From Azospirillum picis (GTDB lineage: Bacteria > Pseudomonadota > Alphaproteobacteria > Azospirillales > Azospirillaceae), in assembly GCF_017876115.1 (NCBI RefSeq), contig NZ_JAGINO010000003.1, positions 456,002-520,001 of the forward strand: a stretch of 64,000 bases of DNA. Direction: 5' to 3'. The translations under genes and the position numbers were made by a program. Under the pieces are notes generated by a model. The model was not told the DNA's origin and did no database searches. It worked only from the letters and a program-made list of their open reading frames with translations. Of the stretch, positions 36,744 to 45,985 are shown piece by piece; within the stretch, counting starts at the first letter, position 1; the number at the start of each line of letters is the position of its first letter.

Positions 36744-39269
36744 TTGAACACCAACATCGACCGATACCTGCTGGCCGAAAAAGCCGGCTCCGAAGGCGTC
36801 TGGGATTGGGACCTGCGCAGCGACACGCTGTATCTGTCCCCGCGCTTCAAGGAATTCCTCGGCCTGCCTCCGGGTGACGCGAACCGGCCGGCCGATTGGC
36901 TCTCCCTTGTCCATTCCGAGGACGTGGAGTGGCTGCACGCGTCTTTCGAGGCGCAGATGGTCGGATTGACCGTCCCGTTCCAGATCGAGCACCGCGTCCG
37001 TCGCAGCGGCATGCCGAACGACGGGCAGACGGAGTGGCGCTGGCTGGTCTGTCGCGGGATGGCGGTGATGGACGACGCCGGGGAGCCGATCCGCCTCGTC
37101 GGCTCTGTTGCGGACATCACCGACCGCAAGCACGCCGAGCGGGAACTGCGCCGCAGCGAGGAACGCTACGCATTGGCGGCCGCTGCCAGCAATGACGGGC
37201 TCTACGACTGGGATCTCCTCACCGACCGGATCTATTACTCGCCACGCTGGGCCTCCCTTCTCGGCCTGTCCGCGGGCGACCTTGGCGACCATCCGCTGGA
37301 ATGGCTTGACCGCATCCACCCGCAAGACCGATGCATCGTCACCGATGCCATCGACCGGCTCGGCCGGTCGCCCGGTTCCGAGGGCGATGCCGCGTTCCAG
37401 GTGGAGTACCGGATGCACGATGCCGCCGGCGTGATCCGTTGGATGGCCTGCCGCGGCATCGCCGTGCTCGACCCCGACGGCAAGCCGGTAAGGCTCGTCG
37501 GCAGCCAGGCCGACGTGACCGACCGGAAGACCGCCGAGCAGCGCCTGCGCCAGAGCGAGGAACGCTATGCCCTGGCCGCCGCCGGCGCCGCCGACGGCCT
37601 GTGGGACTGGCACCTCGACAGCGGCGAGGTCTATTACTCGCCGCGCTGGAAGGCGATGCTGGGCTTCGAGGAGGCGGAGCTCGCCGACACCGTCGACGAG
37701 TGGCTGCAGCGGGTGCTGCCCGGCGATCTCGACGGCTTGCGCACGGCGATCAACCTCCACCTGAGCGGTGAGCGCCCCCACCTGCAGCACGAGTTCCGCA
37801 TCCGTCGCAAGCCCGGCGACGAGATGTGGATGCTGGTGCGCGGACTCGCGGTTCGCAACGAGGCGGGCAGCGCGGTCCGCATCGCCGGGTCGATGACCGA
37901 CATCACCGCACGGAAGAAGGCGGAACAGCAACTGCTCTTCGACGCCGTGCACGACACGATGACGGGCCTGCCGAACCGGACCCTGCTGCTCGACCGTATC
38001 GGACAGGCGCTGGACCGCAACAGGCGGGCCGGGGCGCAGCCCTTCGCCGCCCTCATCATCGATCTCGACCGCTTCAAGTCGATCAACGATGCCTTCGGCA
38101 CCAGTATTGGCGACCGGGTGCTGCGCCTGGTCGCCAAACGGCTGGACGCCAGCCGCCGGGTTGGCGACACGCTTGCCCGCCTGTCGGCGGACGAGTTCGG
38201 CGTGCTGCTGGACGGGCTTGACGATGCGGGCGAGGCGCTTGAGACGGCCGAACGGATGGCGCGCGCGATCTGCCGCCCGATCGCGCTGGAGGAACATGAC
38301 CTCGTCCTCACCGCCTCGATCGGCGTGGCATTGAGCCAGACCGGCTATGAGCGGGCGGAGGACATGCTACGCGACGCCAGCCTTGCCATGTACCGCGCCA
38401 AGAGCGGTGGCCGGGCCCGGCTCGACGTGTTCGACGCCAACCTGCGCCGGCAGGCGATGAACGCCATGCGGATGGAGGCGGATCTTCGCGCAGCGCTGGA
38501 GCAGGGGCAGTTCTGCCTGCATTACCAGCCGATCGTGCATCTGGAATCCGGGATCATCGCCGGGTTCGAGGCGCTGATGCGCTGGAACCATCCCGACCGC
38601 GGGCTGGTGCCGCCGGGCGAGTTCATCCCGCTTGCGGAGGAAACCGGGCTCATCGCACCGATGGGCCGTTGGGCGCTGGTCGAAGCGATCCGGCAGCTCG
38701 CCGCTTGGCAGAGGCGCTTCCCCCGCCCCGCCCCCCTGTTCATGAGCGTCAACGTCTCCTTCCGCCAGTTCCGCGACGACGATATGGTGGGGCTGGTGCG
38801 CGACCTGCTCGACGAGTTGCCGGTGCCGCCATCCAGCCTGAAGCTGGAGTTGACGGAAAGCGTGCTGATGGAGAAGCCGGACGAATGCCGGTTGCTGATG
38901 CAGAGCATCCGCGACATGGATGTCCGGCTGTCGATCGATGATTTCGGCACCGGTTATTCGTCGCTGGCCTACCTGCACAGGTTCCCCGTCGACACGCTGA
39001 AGATCGACCGCAGCTTCATCCGCGCCCTGTCGACAGGGGACGGCAGTGCGGCCATCGTCCAGGTGATCGCCGGGCTTGCCACCATTTTGCGGCTCGACGC
39101 CGTGGCGGAAGGGGTGGAAACCGCGGACGAAGCGGTGTATCTGCGCGGCATCCAGTGCAAGTACGCACAAGGCTTTCACTTCGCGCGCCCGGCTCCGCCG
39201 GAAGCGGTGGAACGCCTGCTGGTGGCCGAGGACGAGCGCATGGCGCTGCCGACGCCGGCTTGCCTCTGA
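36744..39269 (+). CDS. Cyclic-di-GMP enzyme: three PAS/PAC domains, GGDEF (degenerate) and EAL
   Basis: 841 residues from TTG 36744, with an upstream GAGGGG. Three tandem PAS/PAC units lie at about 1-135, 136-263 and 264-395, each ending with a VGSVADITDRK-like PAC block. A GGDEF domain runs at about 400-560, where the signature reads SADEF, so cyclase activity is unlikely. An EAL domain at about 570-830 keeps the catalytic set: FEALMRWNHP, NVSFRQF, ELTESVL, DDFGTGYSSLAY, KIDRSF and EGVET. The likely role is cyclic-di-GMP breakdown controlled by the PAS sensors. No membrane segment was seen. A TTG start is unusual, but stops block longer frames. Confidence 0.9.
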   Translation: MNTNIDRYLLAEKAGSEGVWDWDLRSDTLYLSPRFKEFLGLPPGDANRPADWLSLVHSEDVEWLHASFEAQMVGLTVPFQIEHRVRRSGMPNDGQTEWRWLVCRGMAVMDDAGEPIRLVGSVADITDRKHAERELRRSEERYALAAAASNDGLYDWDLLTDRIYYSPRWASLLGLSAGDLGDHPLEWLDRIHPQDRCIVTDAIDRLGRSPGSEGDAAFQVEYRMHDAAGVIRWMACRGIAVLDPDGKPVRLVGSQADVTDRKTAEQRLRQSEERYALAAAGAADGLWDWHLDSGEVYYSPRWKAMLGFEEAELADTVDEWLQRVLPGDLDGLRTAINLHLSGERPHLQHEFRIRRKPGDEMWMLVRGLAVRNEAGSAVRIAGSMTDITARKKAEQQLLFDAVHDTMTGLPNRTLLLDRIGQALDRNRRAGAQPFAALIIDLDRFKSINDAFGTSIGDRVLRLVAKRLDASRRVGDTLARLSADEFGVLLDGLDDAGEALETAERMARAICRPIALEEHDLVLTASIGVALSQTGYERAEDMLRDASLAMYRAKSGGRARLDVFDANLRRQAMNAMRMEADLRAALEQGQFCLHYQPIVHLESGIIAGFEALMRWNHPDRGLVPPGEFIPLAEETGLIAPMGRWALVEAIRQLAAWQRRFPRPAPLFMSVNVSFRQFRDDDMVGLVRDLLDELPVPPSSLKLELTESVLMEKPDECRLLMQSIRDMDVRLSIDDFGTGYSSLAYLHRFPVDTLKIDRSFIRALSTGDGSAAIVQVIAGLATILRLDAVAEGVETADEAVYLRGIQCKYAQGFHFARPAPPEAVERLLVAEDERMALPTPACL

Positions 39270-39290
39270 CAGTCACGAGTGGAGTTTACG

Positions 39291-39674
39291 ATGTCGGACC
39301 GCACCTGCGGTGAATGCACCCTGTGCTGCAAGCTGATGGGCGTGCCGGAGCTGAAGAAGCCCTCCGCCAAGTGGTGCGCCTCGTGCGACCAGGGCAAGGG
39401 CTGCTCGATCTACGAGGAGCGGCCGCAATCCTGCCGGAACTTCCAGTGCTTCTGGCTGATGGACGACAACTTCCCCGACGAGTTCCGCCCCGACCGCATC
39501 CATGCGCTGGCGGCCTTCAACGACGTCAAGGACAGTTGTGTGCTGCATGTCGATCCGGCGAAGCCGCGCGCGATGGGCAGTCCGGAGGTCCAGGCGCTGA
39601 CCGACGCGCTGCTGAAGGTTTATTCGAAGGTCTTCTTCCTGTGCGGCAAGGAAAGCGCGATGATGCAGCGGTAG
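39291..39674 (+). CDS. YkgJ family cysteine-cluster protein
   Basis: 127 residues with the cysteine pattern of the family: CGECTLCCKLMGV, then WCASCDQGKGCSIYEERPQSCRNFQC. The cysteines probably bind zinc or an iron-sulfur cluster. No enzymatic role is established. TGGAG is 7 bases ahead of ATG 39291. It is 21 bp downstream of the EAL gene on the same strand, so it may be co-transcribed. Confidence 0.88.
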   Translation: MSDRTCGECTLCCKLMGVPELKKPSAKWCASCDQGKGCSIYEERPQSCRNFQCFWLMDDNFPDEFRPDRIHALAAFNDVKDSCVLHVDPAKPRAMGSPEVQALTDALLKVYSKVFFLCGKESAMMQR

Positions 39675-39721
39675 GGCGGCGAGAGGCCCAGGGCGGCCGT
39701 CCGACCCGGGACGGCAGCGTC

Positions 39722-40528
39722 CTATCGCCCGAGGCTGCTGTCGTGCAGACGGACGGCATCCTCCAGACCGACCGCCAGGATGCTGGCGACGCAGTCGTAG
39801 CCGAGATCGTTCTGGTGCACGCCGTCCGGCCCGATCAAGTCGGCCAGCGTCACCCTGCGGGATTCCACGAGCGACCGCATGGCGGCGAAACGGCGATACA
39901 GGCCGACATGCTCGTCGGAGGCTATGTCGGCGATGCGGGCCAGCATCGGGGCGGCACCCGTCTTCTCCAGCATCTTCGGGGCATATTGCAGGTCCATCAG
40001 GACGACGTCGATGCCGGCGGCGCGAAGCCGCTTCACGCCCTGGCGCACCGACCGCTCGCTGAGCCCCTGGTCACCGTCGCGCAGCACCGTGTTCGCCCCC
40101 ACCTGCCAGATGACGAGGTCGGGCTTGGACGCCAGCGCGTCGGGGTCGATCCGCCTCTCGGTCTGGTCGTCGGTCTCGCCGTTGATGCCGCGGTTCAGCA
40201 CCTCGATATCGGTCATCCGGAAGCGCTGGCGCAGGTAATGGGCGAGCCTGGCCGGATAAGCCCTGTCGGATGCGCTGGCGCCCGCCCCTGCGGTCGAGGA
40301 CGACCCGATGGCCACGATACGGATCGGCCCGCCGGCCGCGATGCGCTGGGACAGGTTCGGAAGAGGAGCGGACAGCGCCGCATCGGTCCGCGGTCCTTGG
40401 CATTGCACCGGCGAACCGGTTTCCAGCGCCCTGGCCGCCCCGGCAAAGCAGGCGGAAACGGCGAGAGCGGCGATCAGCGCGACGGTGCGGATGCTGGACC
40501 GCGGGAAAGCTGGCAGGTCATGGCTCAA
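39722..40528 (-). CDS. Secreted SGNH/GDSL hydrolase, catalytic residues intact
   Basis: About 268 residues with a cleavable signal (VALIAALAVSACFAGAARA). Block I VAIGSSSTAGAGAS has the nucleophile Ser in GSS; block II RGINGET gives Gly; block III WQVGANTVLRD gives Asn; block V GPDGVHQNDLGY gives the Asp/His pair. It should act as an esterase or acyl hydrolase in the periplasm. TTG 40528 overlaps the TGA of the upstream gene (TTGA), with GGAGCGAG ahead, so it is coupled to opgC. The next gene upstream is a paralogue without these residues. Confidence 0.82.
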   Translation of the reverse strand: MSHDLPAFPRSSIRTVALIAALAVSACFAGAARALETGSPVQCQGPRTDAALSAPLPNLSQRIAAGGPIRIVAIGSSSTAGAGASASDRAYPARLAHYLRQRFRMTDIEVLNRGINGETDDQTERRIDPDALASKPDLVIWQVGANTVLRDGDQGLSERSVRQGVKRLRAAGIDVVLMDLQYAPKMLEKTGAAPMLARIADIASDEHVGLYRRFAAMRSLVESRRVTLADLIGPDGVHQNDLGYDCVASILAVGLEDAVRLHDSSLGR

Positions 40529-41304
40529 TGGCTCGCTCCGTCGCGTCGGACAATCATCGTGGCGATGCTCTCTGCCAGCAATTGTCCGACGCAACGGTGA
40601 ACGAATTCATAAGACCGCCGCTTGGCCTCCTCGGCTTCGTCGGTGAAGTCGACGCGCCCCTCCTCCACCCAATGCCGCATGATGTCGTAGCGCGGGAAAT
40701 GGAAGACGTCGGAGCTCTGCGCCAGCCAGGACATGTAGGCGACGTATGGCGCGAAGTCGATCAATTGGGCCGTATGGACACTGTACTGCATGTCCATGAT
40801 GACGATGTCGGCGCCGAGCCGCTGCACCTCTGCGATCCCCTCCTGCAGGGCGGTGCCGAAGATCTCCGGGTCCAGGTTGCGCATCGCGTCCACCGTGCCG
40901 GTCTGCCACACGACCAGGGCCGGGCGCTGCTCCGCCACGGCCCGCGCCAACGGTCCGATCATGCCGGACGCCGCCTCCCCCGGCAGGCTGAGGACACGGG
41001 CTTGAACGTCGCGGCCGGGCAGGCGGCGCCTAAGCTCCCCCTCAAGCCTGGCCGGATAGCCGGCGGCAGCCGGCTTCGACGTCTGCTTGGCGGAGTGGAC
41101 GATCAGGATGGAGAGCGGGGCCCCGTCGGCCAGCCGGGCCGCCGCCCTGGGCAGGCCCTCTCCCGGCGCGAGGAGTGACTCCGGTACGGCGCAGGCGGGA
41201 TCGACGGTTGTATCGGCGGGTATATCGGCTCGGGCATCAGCGGCAGAGACGGCAAGCATCATGATCGCGCCCGCCAGCAACCGTCGAACCACCTGTCTAT
41301 TCAT
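40525..41304 (-). CDS. SGNH-like protein with lost catalytic residues (predicted pseudoenzyme)
   Basis: 259 residues, exported (signal MNRQVVRRLLAGAIMMLAVSAADARA). It aligns with the downstream hydrolase: IVHSAKQTSKPAAAGYP against the GSSST block, WQTGTVDAMRNL against WQVGANTVLRD, VIMDMQYSVHTAQ against VLMDLQYAPKMLE. The nucleophile Ser of block I is replaced by Ala by my alignment, the block III Asn by Val, and the C-terminal GVHQND box reads DEAEEAKRR. It could bind a glucan or regulate its sister. ATG 41304 overlaps the opgC stop by ATGA. Confidence 0.78.
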   Translation of the reverse strand: MNRQVVRRLLAGAIMMLAVSAADARADIPADTTVDPACAVPESLLAPGEGLPRAAARLADGAPLSILIVHSAKQTSKPAAAGYPARLEGELRRRLPGRDVQARVLSLPGEAASGMIGPLARAVAEQRPALVVWQTGTVDAMRNLDPEIFGTALQEGIAEVQRLGADIVIMDMQYSVHTAQLIDFAPYVAYMSWLAQSSDVFHFPRYDIMRHWVEEGRVDFTDEAEEAKRRSYEFVHRCVGQLLAESIATMIVRRDGASH

Positions 41305-42476
41305 GCGCCCATGTTCCTGGCGGCCGCCCCCCTCTGGCGGCCCGCCCGTTCCGTCGACCGGTACCAGGTCAGGAAACGGGCCAGCAGCACCATCGCGGCG
41401 ATGCCGAGGACGGTAACAAGGAACTGTGCGGAAAGCGAGCTGCTGACATGGACAAGCACCGTCTGCCCGGCGAAGGACAGCAGAACCCCGAGGCAGAACA
41501 CCGGGAGGGATTGCCGGCCGCAGTCGAGGACAGGGGCAACCACGGCCCCGCGAAGCCACGACGCGCCGGCGGGCACCAGCCAGAGGACGACATAGGCCAG
41601 CGCGAAGAAGTGCAGAAGGCGCAACGGGTCGAGATCGGTCTTGCTGATCGGGTAGAGGAACTCGGTCAGCAGGACCGGGATCAAGGCATGCAGCGGGGCG
41701 AACTTCCAGGACAGGGCCAGGAACAGGCTTGCCAGCAGGATCGCGACGGCAGCCACCGCGGTGGGCCGGCGGAAGCGGGTCGCGCCGGCCCGGAGATCCG
41801 GACGGAACTGCAGCGCGCCGCCCAGCACGAACAGGAACTGCCAGGCGAACGGGTTGAAATACCAGACGCCGCCGTCGGGATAGGTCGGCAGGTTCCAGCC
41901 CCAAAGCCGTGCGGCGGCGTACAGCGCGCCCGATCCCGCCAGCACCGTGAGCGGGTTCCGTTTCAGGGCCGGAAGAAGCAGCGGGAATGCCAGGAGAAGC
42001 ACGATGTAGAGCGGCAGGACATCGAGATTGGCCGGCCGGAACTTCATCAGCAAGGCCTGGGTCAGCGCGGCGACCGGGTCCTGGAAATAGCCGGCGATGC
42101 CCATCTCCTCCGCGAAGAGCGGATTGTCGAAGGTCCGGGCGGTGTAGGCGATCTGGGCCGTGAACGCGAAGAACAGGATGATGTAGGTGACGTACAGCGT
42201 CCAGCACCGGTGGAGAACCTGGGCGCCAGCCACGGCGATGCCCTGCCGCTCCAGCGTACGGCCATAGACCAGGGCCGCCGTGTAGCCGGAAATGAAGACG
42301 AAAATCTCGGTCGCGTCGCTCAGGCCGAAATTGCGCGGCGTCAGCCAGGAGATCTGATTGGCGGGAATATGGTTGACGAAGATGAACCACAGGGCGAGGC
42401 CGCGAAAGAAATCGAGCCTCGGATCCCGTGCCCCGGCTGCATCCGCATTACCGATCGCCGCACGTGCGTCCGTCAT
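41301..42476 (-). CDS. opgC: OpgC-type integral membrane acyltransferase
   Basis: 391 residues with about ten membrane helices. Family signatures: RDPRLDFFRGLALWFIFVNHIPANQISWLTPRNFGLSDATEIFVFISGYTAALVYGR near the start, YVTYIILFFAF, and FLYPISKTDLDPLRLLHFFALAYV. OpgC adds succinyl groups to osmoregulated periplasmic glucans. It is the first gene of an operon with two SGNH-type periplasmic proteins. ATG 42476 starts the conserved part; the TTG six codons upstream is an alternative. Confidence 0.9.
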   Translation of the reverse strand: MTDARAAIGNADAAGARDPRLDFFRGLALWFIFVNHIPANQISWLTPRNFGLSDATEIFVFISGYTAALVYGRTLERQGIAVAGAQVLHRCWTLYVTYIILFFAFTAQIAYTARTFDNPLFAEEMGIAGYFQDPVAALTQALLMKFRPANLDVLPLYIVLLLAFPLLLPALKRNPLTVLAGSGALYAAARLWGWNLPTYPDGGVWYFNPFAWQFLFVLGGALQFRPDLRAGATRFRRPTAVAAVAILLASLFLALSWKFAPLHALIPVLLTEFLYPISKTDLDPLRLLHFFALAYVVLWLVPAGASWLRGAVVAPVLDCGRQSLPVFCLGVLLSFAGQTVLVHVSSSLSAQFLVTVLGIAAMVLLARFLTWYRSTERAGRQRGAAARNMGA

Positions 42477-42687
42477 GGTCGTTCGACCCGCCAATGTCCA
42501 TTCCAGTCACTGAAACGCCTGGGACGGCACGGCGTTTCACCGCCGCACCGCTTCTTCCGAAGATGGGAGCGCCGCAGGCGCTTTCGAGGGGAGAAAGCCG
42601 GAAGGGCGAGGCCCGGCGAGCGGCCGCGGCCGATCAGCCGGTCCTGCGAAGCCTATCCTTAATGGAGCGCAACCCCGTTGCGCAGCC

Positions 42688-43680
42688 TCATTTCCCGGGA
42701 GCCGGCGCCGTCACGGTTGCGGTCAGCGGCACGCGGCGCTCGACCAGCGCGGCGGTGACCTCCTTGGCCTTGACCGGGTCCATCGCCGCCAGGATGGGCG
42801 CGGTCTTCTGTTCCTTCATCTTCTGGATGACGCCAAGCAGCACCGGCATGTCGAGTTCCTCGAAGATCCGGGCGGCCTCCTTCGGCTTCATCGTCTCGTA
42901 GATCTTCACCAGGCTGTCGAGCTGCGCCGACTGCTGCTGATCCCCCTGGGCCATCAGCTTCTGGATGTCGGCGCGGGTCTTCTCCATCTCCGCGACCTTC
43001 TCGTCGATGCGCTTTTCCGCAGCGGCCAGAAGGGCGGCCCGCTGTTCCAGTTCCTTGCCACGGCGTTCGATCTCGGCACGGCGCTCGGCGAAATGCTGCA
43101 GAAGCTCCTGGTTGTCGATCGGGCCGAGCGGCGCCAGGGGTGAAGCGCCCACCGGGGCGTTGGCCGCCGCGGCCCCGTCCGGGCCGCTGGAGCCGCCGGG
43201 GGCCGGCGGGGCATCCTTCGCCGCCGGCTTGCCGGCCGCCGAGGCCGACTGGATGGGTGGCGTCGCCGGGGTGGAGCTCTGCGGCCCCTGGGCGAGGCTG
43301 ACGGGGAAATCGGGCAGGCGGGCGTCGTGGGTGGCGAGGCGCCAGAGATCGCCGACCCGCACGCCCAGCATCAGCACCGCGACGAAGATGGTCAGCGGCA
43401 GCAGGCGGAAGCGGGCTCCCCGCAGGCGCTCGCGCAGGCGCTCGCCCAGCGGGCGGCGCGGCACCGCCGGCTTGCGCGCCTTGGCCTTGCCTTTCCCGAC
43501 CTTCCGGGCCGCCGGCCTTCCGGCGGCCGGGCGGGTGGCTGGAAGCTGCTGTGCCTGCTGCGATGCGAGCGTCGCGGACGTGCGCACGCCCGTGGGCGCC
43601 GCACCGGCCGGCCGGATCACCACCCGCGGCTCCACAGCATCCGCGGCGGCGGGCTTGCCCCCTGTCGTCGACGCGTTCAT
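42688..43680 (-). CDS. motE: MotE-like flagellar motor protein
   Basis: 330 residues. A basic Ala/Pro-rich start is followed by one membrane helix (about 91-109), a low-complexity periplasmic segment, a coiled coil at about 195-255 (ELLQHFAERRAEIERRGKELEQRAALL) and a C-terminal MgtE_N-like region (YETMKPKEAARIFEELDMPVLLGVIQKM). MotE acts as a chaperone for the periplasmic motility protein MotC in rhizobia. It is the last gene in an operon fliL-fliM-DUF6468-motE and overlaps its neighbour by four bases. Confidence 0.85.
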   Translation of the reverse strand: MNASTTGGKPAAADAVEPRVVIRPAGAAPTGVRTSATLASQQAQQLPATRPAAGRPAARKVGKGKAKARKPAVPRRPLGERLRERLRGARFRLLPLTIFVAVLMLGVRVGDLWRLATHDARLPDFPVSLAQGPQSSTPATPPIQSASAAGKPAAKDAPPAPGGSSGPDGAAAANAPVGASPLAPLGPIDNQELLQHFAERRAEIERRGKELEQRAALLAAAEKRIDEKVAEMEKTRADIQKLMAQGDQQQSAQLDSLVKIYETMKPKEAARIFEELDMPVLLGVIQKMKEQKTAPILAAMDPVKAKEVTAALVERRVPLTATVTAPAPGK

Positions 43681-44303
43681 CCCAGCCCCTTACCGGCGTT
43701 CTCGATCGCCTGCAGAAGTTCACGTTCGGCCCGAGACAGGCTTTCACCGTCGCGGGTCATCGGATCGCGCGGTTCGGCCTGCGGTTCGGGCCTCGCAGCG
43801 GCCCGGCGCGGCGGGCCGTCAAGCCGCACCGGCGGCGGCGCGTCCTCATGCTCGTCCTCCGCCACGAGGCCGCGCAGGGCCGGACGGGCCACCACCGGCG
43901 CCCGTGCCGGCGTGCGCGCGGCCAGCGCCGGCGCCACCGCGGCCGAACGTCCCCCATCACGGCCAGCATCACGGCCGCCTTCGCGCTCGCCGACACCGCC
44001 CAGCCGGTTGGCCAGGGCATCGGCCGCCTCGATCATGAATTCCAGTTCGTCGCGCAGGGTCTGCGCCTTGGTCACGGTGCGCTGGAGATCCTCGCCGGTA
44101 TCGCCGGCCGTCTTCTTCAGCGTGCGCACGCCGGTTTCGGCCCGCCCCATCGCGTCGTTGAGGCCCTGGATCAATTCCGCCATCTCGCCGCGGCTCTCGC
44201 GCAGCTTGATGATCTGCTTGTTCAGGATGATCGCGTAGGCGATGGTCGCGGCCAGAAGCCCGACCATCACAACGTCGATGATGATGGAGACCATCGGACT
44301 CAT
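43677..44303 (-). CDS. Flagellar-operon membrane protein, DUF6468 family
   Basis: 208 residues: a single N-terminal membrane helix (IIIDVVMVGLLAATIAYAIIL), a coiled coil (about 28-95) and a long charged, Arg/Pro-rich tail. The DUF6468 family occurs between fliM and motE in many Rhodospirillales; its function is unknown but the location points to the motor or export apparatus. It overlaps fliM and motE by four bases each (ATGA), so the four genes are translationally coupled. Confidence 0.82.
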   Translation of the reverse strand: MSPMVSIIIDVVMVGLLAATIAYAIILNKQIIKLRESRGEMAELIQGLNDAMGRAETGVRTLKKTAGDTGEDLQRTVTKAQTLRDELEFMIEAADALANRLGGVGEREGGRDAGRDGGRSAAVAPALAARTPARAPVVARPALRGLVAEDEHEDAPPPVRLDGPPRRAAARPEPQAEPRDPMTRDGESLSRAERELLQAIENAGKGLG

Positions 44304-45370
44304 AGCCTCATCACCTCCTGCTTGGGCAATTCCTTCTCGAGCCGCACCGCGATGTGCCCGCCCTTGCGCCCCATCCGCCCCTGGAACATCGACACGTCGC
44401 CGCAGCGCAGCTCGATGGATCCGTCCGGGGTGGCGTTCAGCAGGATGCGGGTGCCGACGCGCCAGTTCAGCACGTCGTGCAGCGTCATCGTCACTTCGTC
44501 GAGCACGGCCGAAAGATCGACGTCCGTCACCATCAGCTCGGAAGCCAGATGGGTTTCCCAGATCGAGTCACGGCCGAACTTCTCGCCCATGAACATCTGG
44601 AGCAGCAGCTCACGCACCGGCTCCAGCGTCGCATAGGGGATCATCAGCTCCAGCCGGCCGCCGCGATCCTCCATGTCGATGCGCAGCTTGACCAGCACCG
44701 CCGCGTTGGCGGGCCGCGCGATGGTGGCGAAGCGGGGATTGGTCTCCAGCCGGTCGAAGCGGAAGGTGACCGGCGACAACGGGTCGAAGGCGGCGGACAG
44801 GTCGGAGAGCACGACGTGGACCATGCGCTCCACGAGGTTGCGTTCGATGGTGGTGTAGGGGCGGCCCTCGATGCGCATGGCCGCGGTGCCGCGCCGGCCG
44901 CCCAGCAGCACGTCGACGATCGAATAGATCAGCGCGGAGTCCACGACCATCAGGCCGTAGTTGTCCCATTCCTCCGCCTTGAACACCGACAGCATCGCGG
45001 GCAGCGGGATGGAGTTCAGGTAGTCCCCGAAACGAACCGAGGAAATCTGGTCGAGGCTGACCTCGACATTGTCGGAGGTGAAGTTGCGCAGGCTCGTGGA
45101 CATCATGCGGACGAGGCGGTCGAACACCACCTCCAGCATGGGCAGGCGTTCGTAGTTGACCAGCGCCGAGTTGACCAGCGCCATGATGCCGGAATTGTCG
45201 CCGTCGCCGGCCCCGCCCTGGTCGAAGCCCAACAGGCTGTCGATCTCGTCCTGGTTCAGGACGCGGGTGGAGCCGCCGCCCATGTCCCCGACATCACCGC
45301 TGTCTTCGGCCAGTGCCGCCCATTCGGCGGCCAGCCTTTCCTCTTCGCTCAGTTCACCGGTGTCGCTCAT
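44300..45370 (-). CDS. fliM: Flagellar motor switch protein FliM
   Basis: 356 residues. The N-terminal LNQDEIDSLLGFD is the CheY-P docking motif. The middle CheC-like domain starts GDGDNSGIMALVNSALVNYERLPMLEVVFDRL and includes FGDYLNSIPLPAMLSVFKAEEWDNYGLMVVDSALIYSIVDVLLGG. The C-terminal SpoA domain at about 280-350 binds FliN. It forms the C-ring and controls rotor direction. Overlaps the DUF6468 gene by four bases. Confidence 0.96.
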   Translation of the reverse strand: MSDTGELSEEERLAAEWAALAEDSGDVGDMGGGSTRVLNQDEIDSLLGFDQGGAGDGDNSGIMALVNSALVNYERLPMLEVVFDRLVRMMSTSLRNFTSDNVEVSLDQISSVRFGDYLNSIPLPAMLSVFKAEEWDNYGLMVVDSALIYSIVDVLLGGRRGTAAMRIEGRPYTTIERNLVERMVHVVLSDLSAAFDPLSPVTFRFDRLETNPRFATIARPANAAVLVKLRIDMEDRGGRLELMIPYATLEPVRELLLQMFMGEKFGRDSIWETHLASELMVTDVDLSAVLDEVTMTLHDVLNWRVGTRILLNATPDGSIELRCGDVSMFQGRMGRKGGHIAVRLEKELPKQEVMRL

Positions 45371-45433
45371 GGCCCGTAACCCCGCCCTTGCCCCTAGCCC
45401 CGCACCCCTGCCCCACCCCTCAGCCGCCGGTCC

Positions 45434-45985
45434 CTACTGGACCAGCATTTCCTTGAACAGGACGTCCTTCACCTTGACCGGAAACGCCGCGGCGGTGATG
45501 CGCAGGAGCAGTTCCTGACGCAGGCGGTACATGCCGGCCGATCCCCGCAGGTCCTCCAGCCGCAGCTCGCGCAGATAGACCTGGAAATTGTCGATGATGC
45601 GCGGGAGCACATGCTCGACCGCACCGACATCCTCCGCCTTCGTGAGCTGGATCGAGATCTTGATCTTCAGGAAGGCCGGGCGCTTGTTGCCGGTGTTGAG
45701 GTTCACCAGCATGTCCGGCAGGTCGTAGAACACGGGTGCCGCGTGCGCGTCCGGCTGGGCCGGATCGGCGCCATGCTCACCCTCGGCCGCGGCATGCTCC
45801 CCCTCCGCCGCCTTCTCCTCCTTGCCCAGCAGGCTGTCGAGCAGACCGGAAAAATAGACGCCGGCGCCGGCGCCGATCAGCAACACCAGGGGAAGGACGA
45901 CAAACAGAACCAGCTTCTTGCCGCTGAATTTCTTCCGCGGCAGGCCTTCGGTCGAAAGTTCGCCGGCGTCGGTTTCGGAAGCCAT
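45434..45985 (-). CDS. fliL: Flagellar basal-body-associated protein FliL
   Basis: 183 residues from ATG 45985, giving the usual family length. One membrane helix (about 24-46), then a Glu/His-rich linker and the stomatin-like FliL domain: VFYDLPDMLVNLNTGNKRPAFLKIKISIQLTK and ELLLRITAAAFPVKVKDVLFKEMLVQ. It supports the stator in the motor. It is the first gene of the minus-strand block and is divergent from flgF. Confidence 0.94.
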   Translation of the reverse strand: MASETDAGELSTEGLPRKKFSGKKLVLFVVLPLVLLIGAGAGVYFSGLLDSLLGKEEKAAEGEHAAAEGEHGADPAQPDAHAAPVFYDLPDMLVNLNTGNKRPAFLKIKISIQLTKAEDVGAVEHVLPRIIDNFQVYLRELRLEDLRGSAGMYRLRQELLLRITAAAFPVKVKDVLFKEMLVQ

